The position numbers and the translations under genes were made by a program. This document shows, piece by piece, positions 63,933 to 64,000 of a stretch of DNA of 64,000 nt. Position 1 is the first letter of the stretch. The number at the start of each line of letters is the position of its first letter. Source of the DNA: PoT sp049331405 (GTDB lineage: Bacteria; Planctomycetota; Planctomycetia; Isosphaerales; Isosphaeraceae); contig NZ_CP186274.1 in the NCBI RefSeq assembly GCF_049331405.1, positions 930,001 to 994,000 of the forward strand, given 5' to 3'. The notes under the pieces are model-generated. The model was not told the DNA's origin. It did no database searches and saw nothing but the letters and a program-made list of their open reading frames with translations.

Positions 63933-64000
63933 TCGAGCAACTCATGGAAGTCCTCGCCCGCGAGGAGCAGACCCCCACCGGCCTGCGGAGGACGCTGCTC
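63929..64000 (+). CDS. Start of a gene cut by the window
   Basis: ATG at 63929 overlaps the preceding stop and opens a frame to the window edge (24 codons, MIEQLMEVLAREEQTPTGLR). Too short to identify. Confidence 0.5.
   Translation, partial: MIEQLMEVLAREEQTPTGLRRTLL

Overview
High-GC bacterial DNA that is best read as a host chromosome edge (about 1-7300) followed by a large temperate siphophage-type prophage or its close relative (about 7300 to beyond 64000). The long, GC-rich, alanine/glycine/aspartate-rich genes, the DUF2382-type stress protein and the coiled-coil exported protein point to a planctomycete (Isosphaeraceae-like). That assignment is inference from style and protein families; there is no rRNA gene in the window.

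Host side (1-7300): a partial nucleoside-hydrolase-like gene, a small orphan gene, a DUF2382/YsnF-type stress protein, a D-threonine-aldolase-like PLP enzyme and a TtuC/DmlA-type dehydrogenase, mostly on the minus strand. The last host gene (6611-7300) appears to lose its 3' end at about 7262-7300, which is the best candidate for the left prophage junction. No integrase and no right junction are visible.

Phage morphogenesis (7651-30822, nearly all plus strand, many ATGA/GTGA overlaps): small HTH and membrane proteins, a papain-fold cysteine peptidase with a complete Gln/Cys/His/Asn set, holin-like peptides, small and large terminase, a portal with extended C-terminus, prohead protease, HK97-type capsid, connector and closure proteins, tail terminator, gp10-like protein, tail tube, a G/GT tail-chaperone pair with a -1 frameshift, and the tape measure. 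Into the head-tail part are inserted an exported SGNH hydrolase, an exported structural protein and a minus-strand Imm11-type immunity gene. A tail-fibre gene (39642-41687) and two small tail genes lie further right, beyond a block of accessory genes.

Accessory region (30946-59658): short, independently regulated cassettes. These include a GHKL-ATPase/ParB-like/RHH operon; a wHTH-GHKL-STAS gene behind three TGTTGACAA repeats spaced exactly 22 bp; HigBA with twin operators 31 bp apart; a DUF5678-like/retropepsin pair; KilA-N and P63C genes with palindromic sites; an Acb2-type cyclic-nucleotide sponge next to a cREC-type protein; and a fused DNA methyltransferase-Mrr nuclease. The most striking pattern is three paralogous cassettes (34.3-36.3 kb, 46.2-47.4 kb, 49.3-50.4 kb). 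In each, a divergent RHH repressor gene faces a near-consensus sigma70 promoter with its own, different operator overlapping or adjoining the spacer, followed by a structured leader hairpin and a gene of one family. A second dispersed signal is the palindrome GGTGCCCATGGGCACC and close variants, found nine times.

Right end (59664-64000): an XRE repressor and a divergent Cro/excisionase-like gene, early-type genes, a block of aberrant tRNA-like RNAs (intact acceptor and T arms, abnormal middle), a TerB-like protein and a phage sigma factor. Two more aberrant tRNA-like elements lie at 53.8-54.0 kb.
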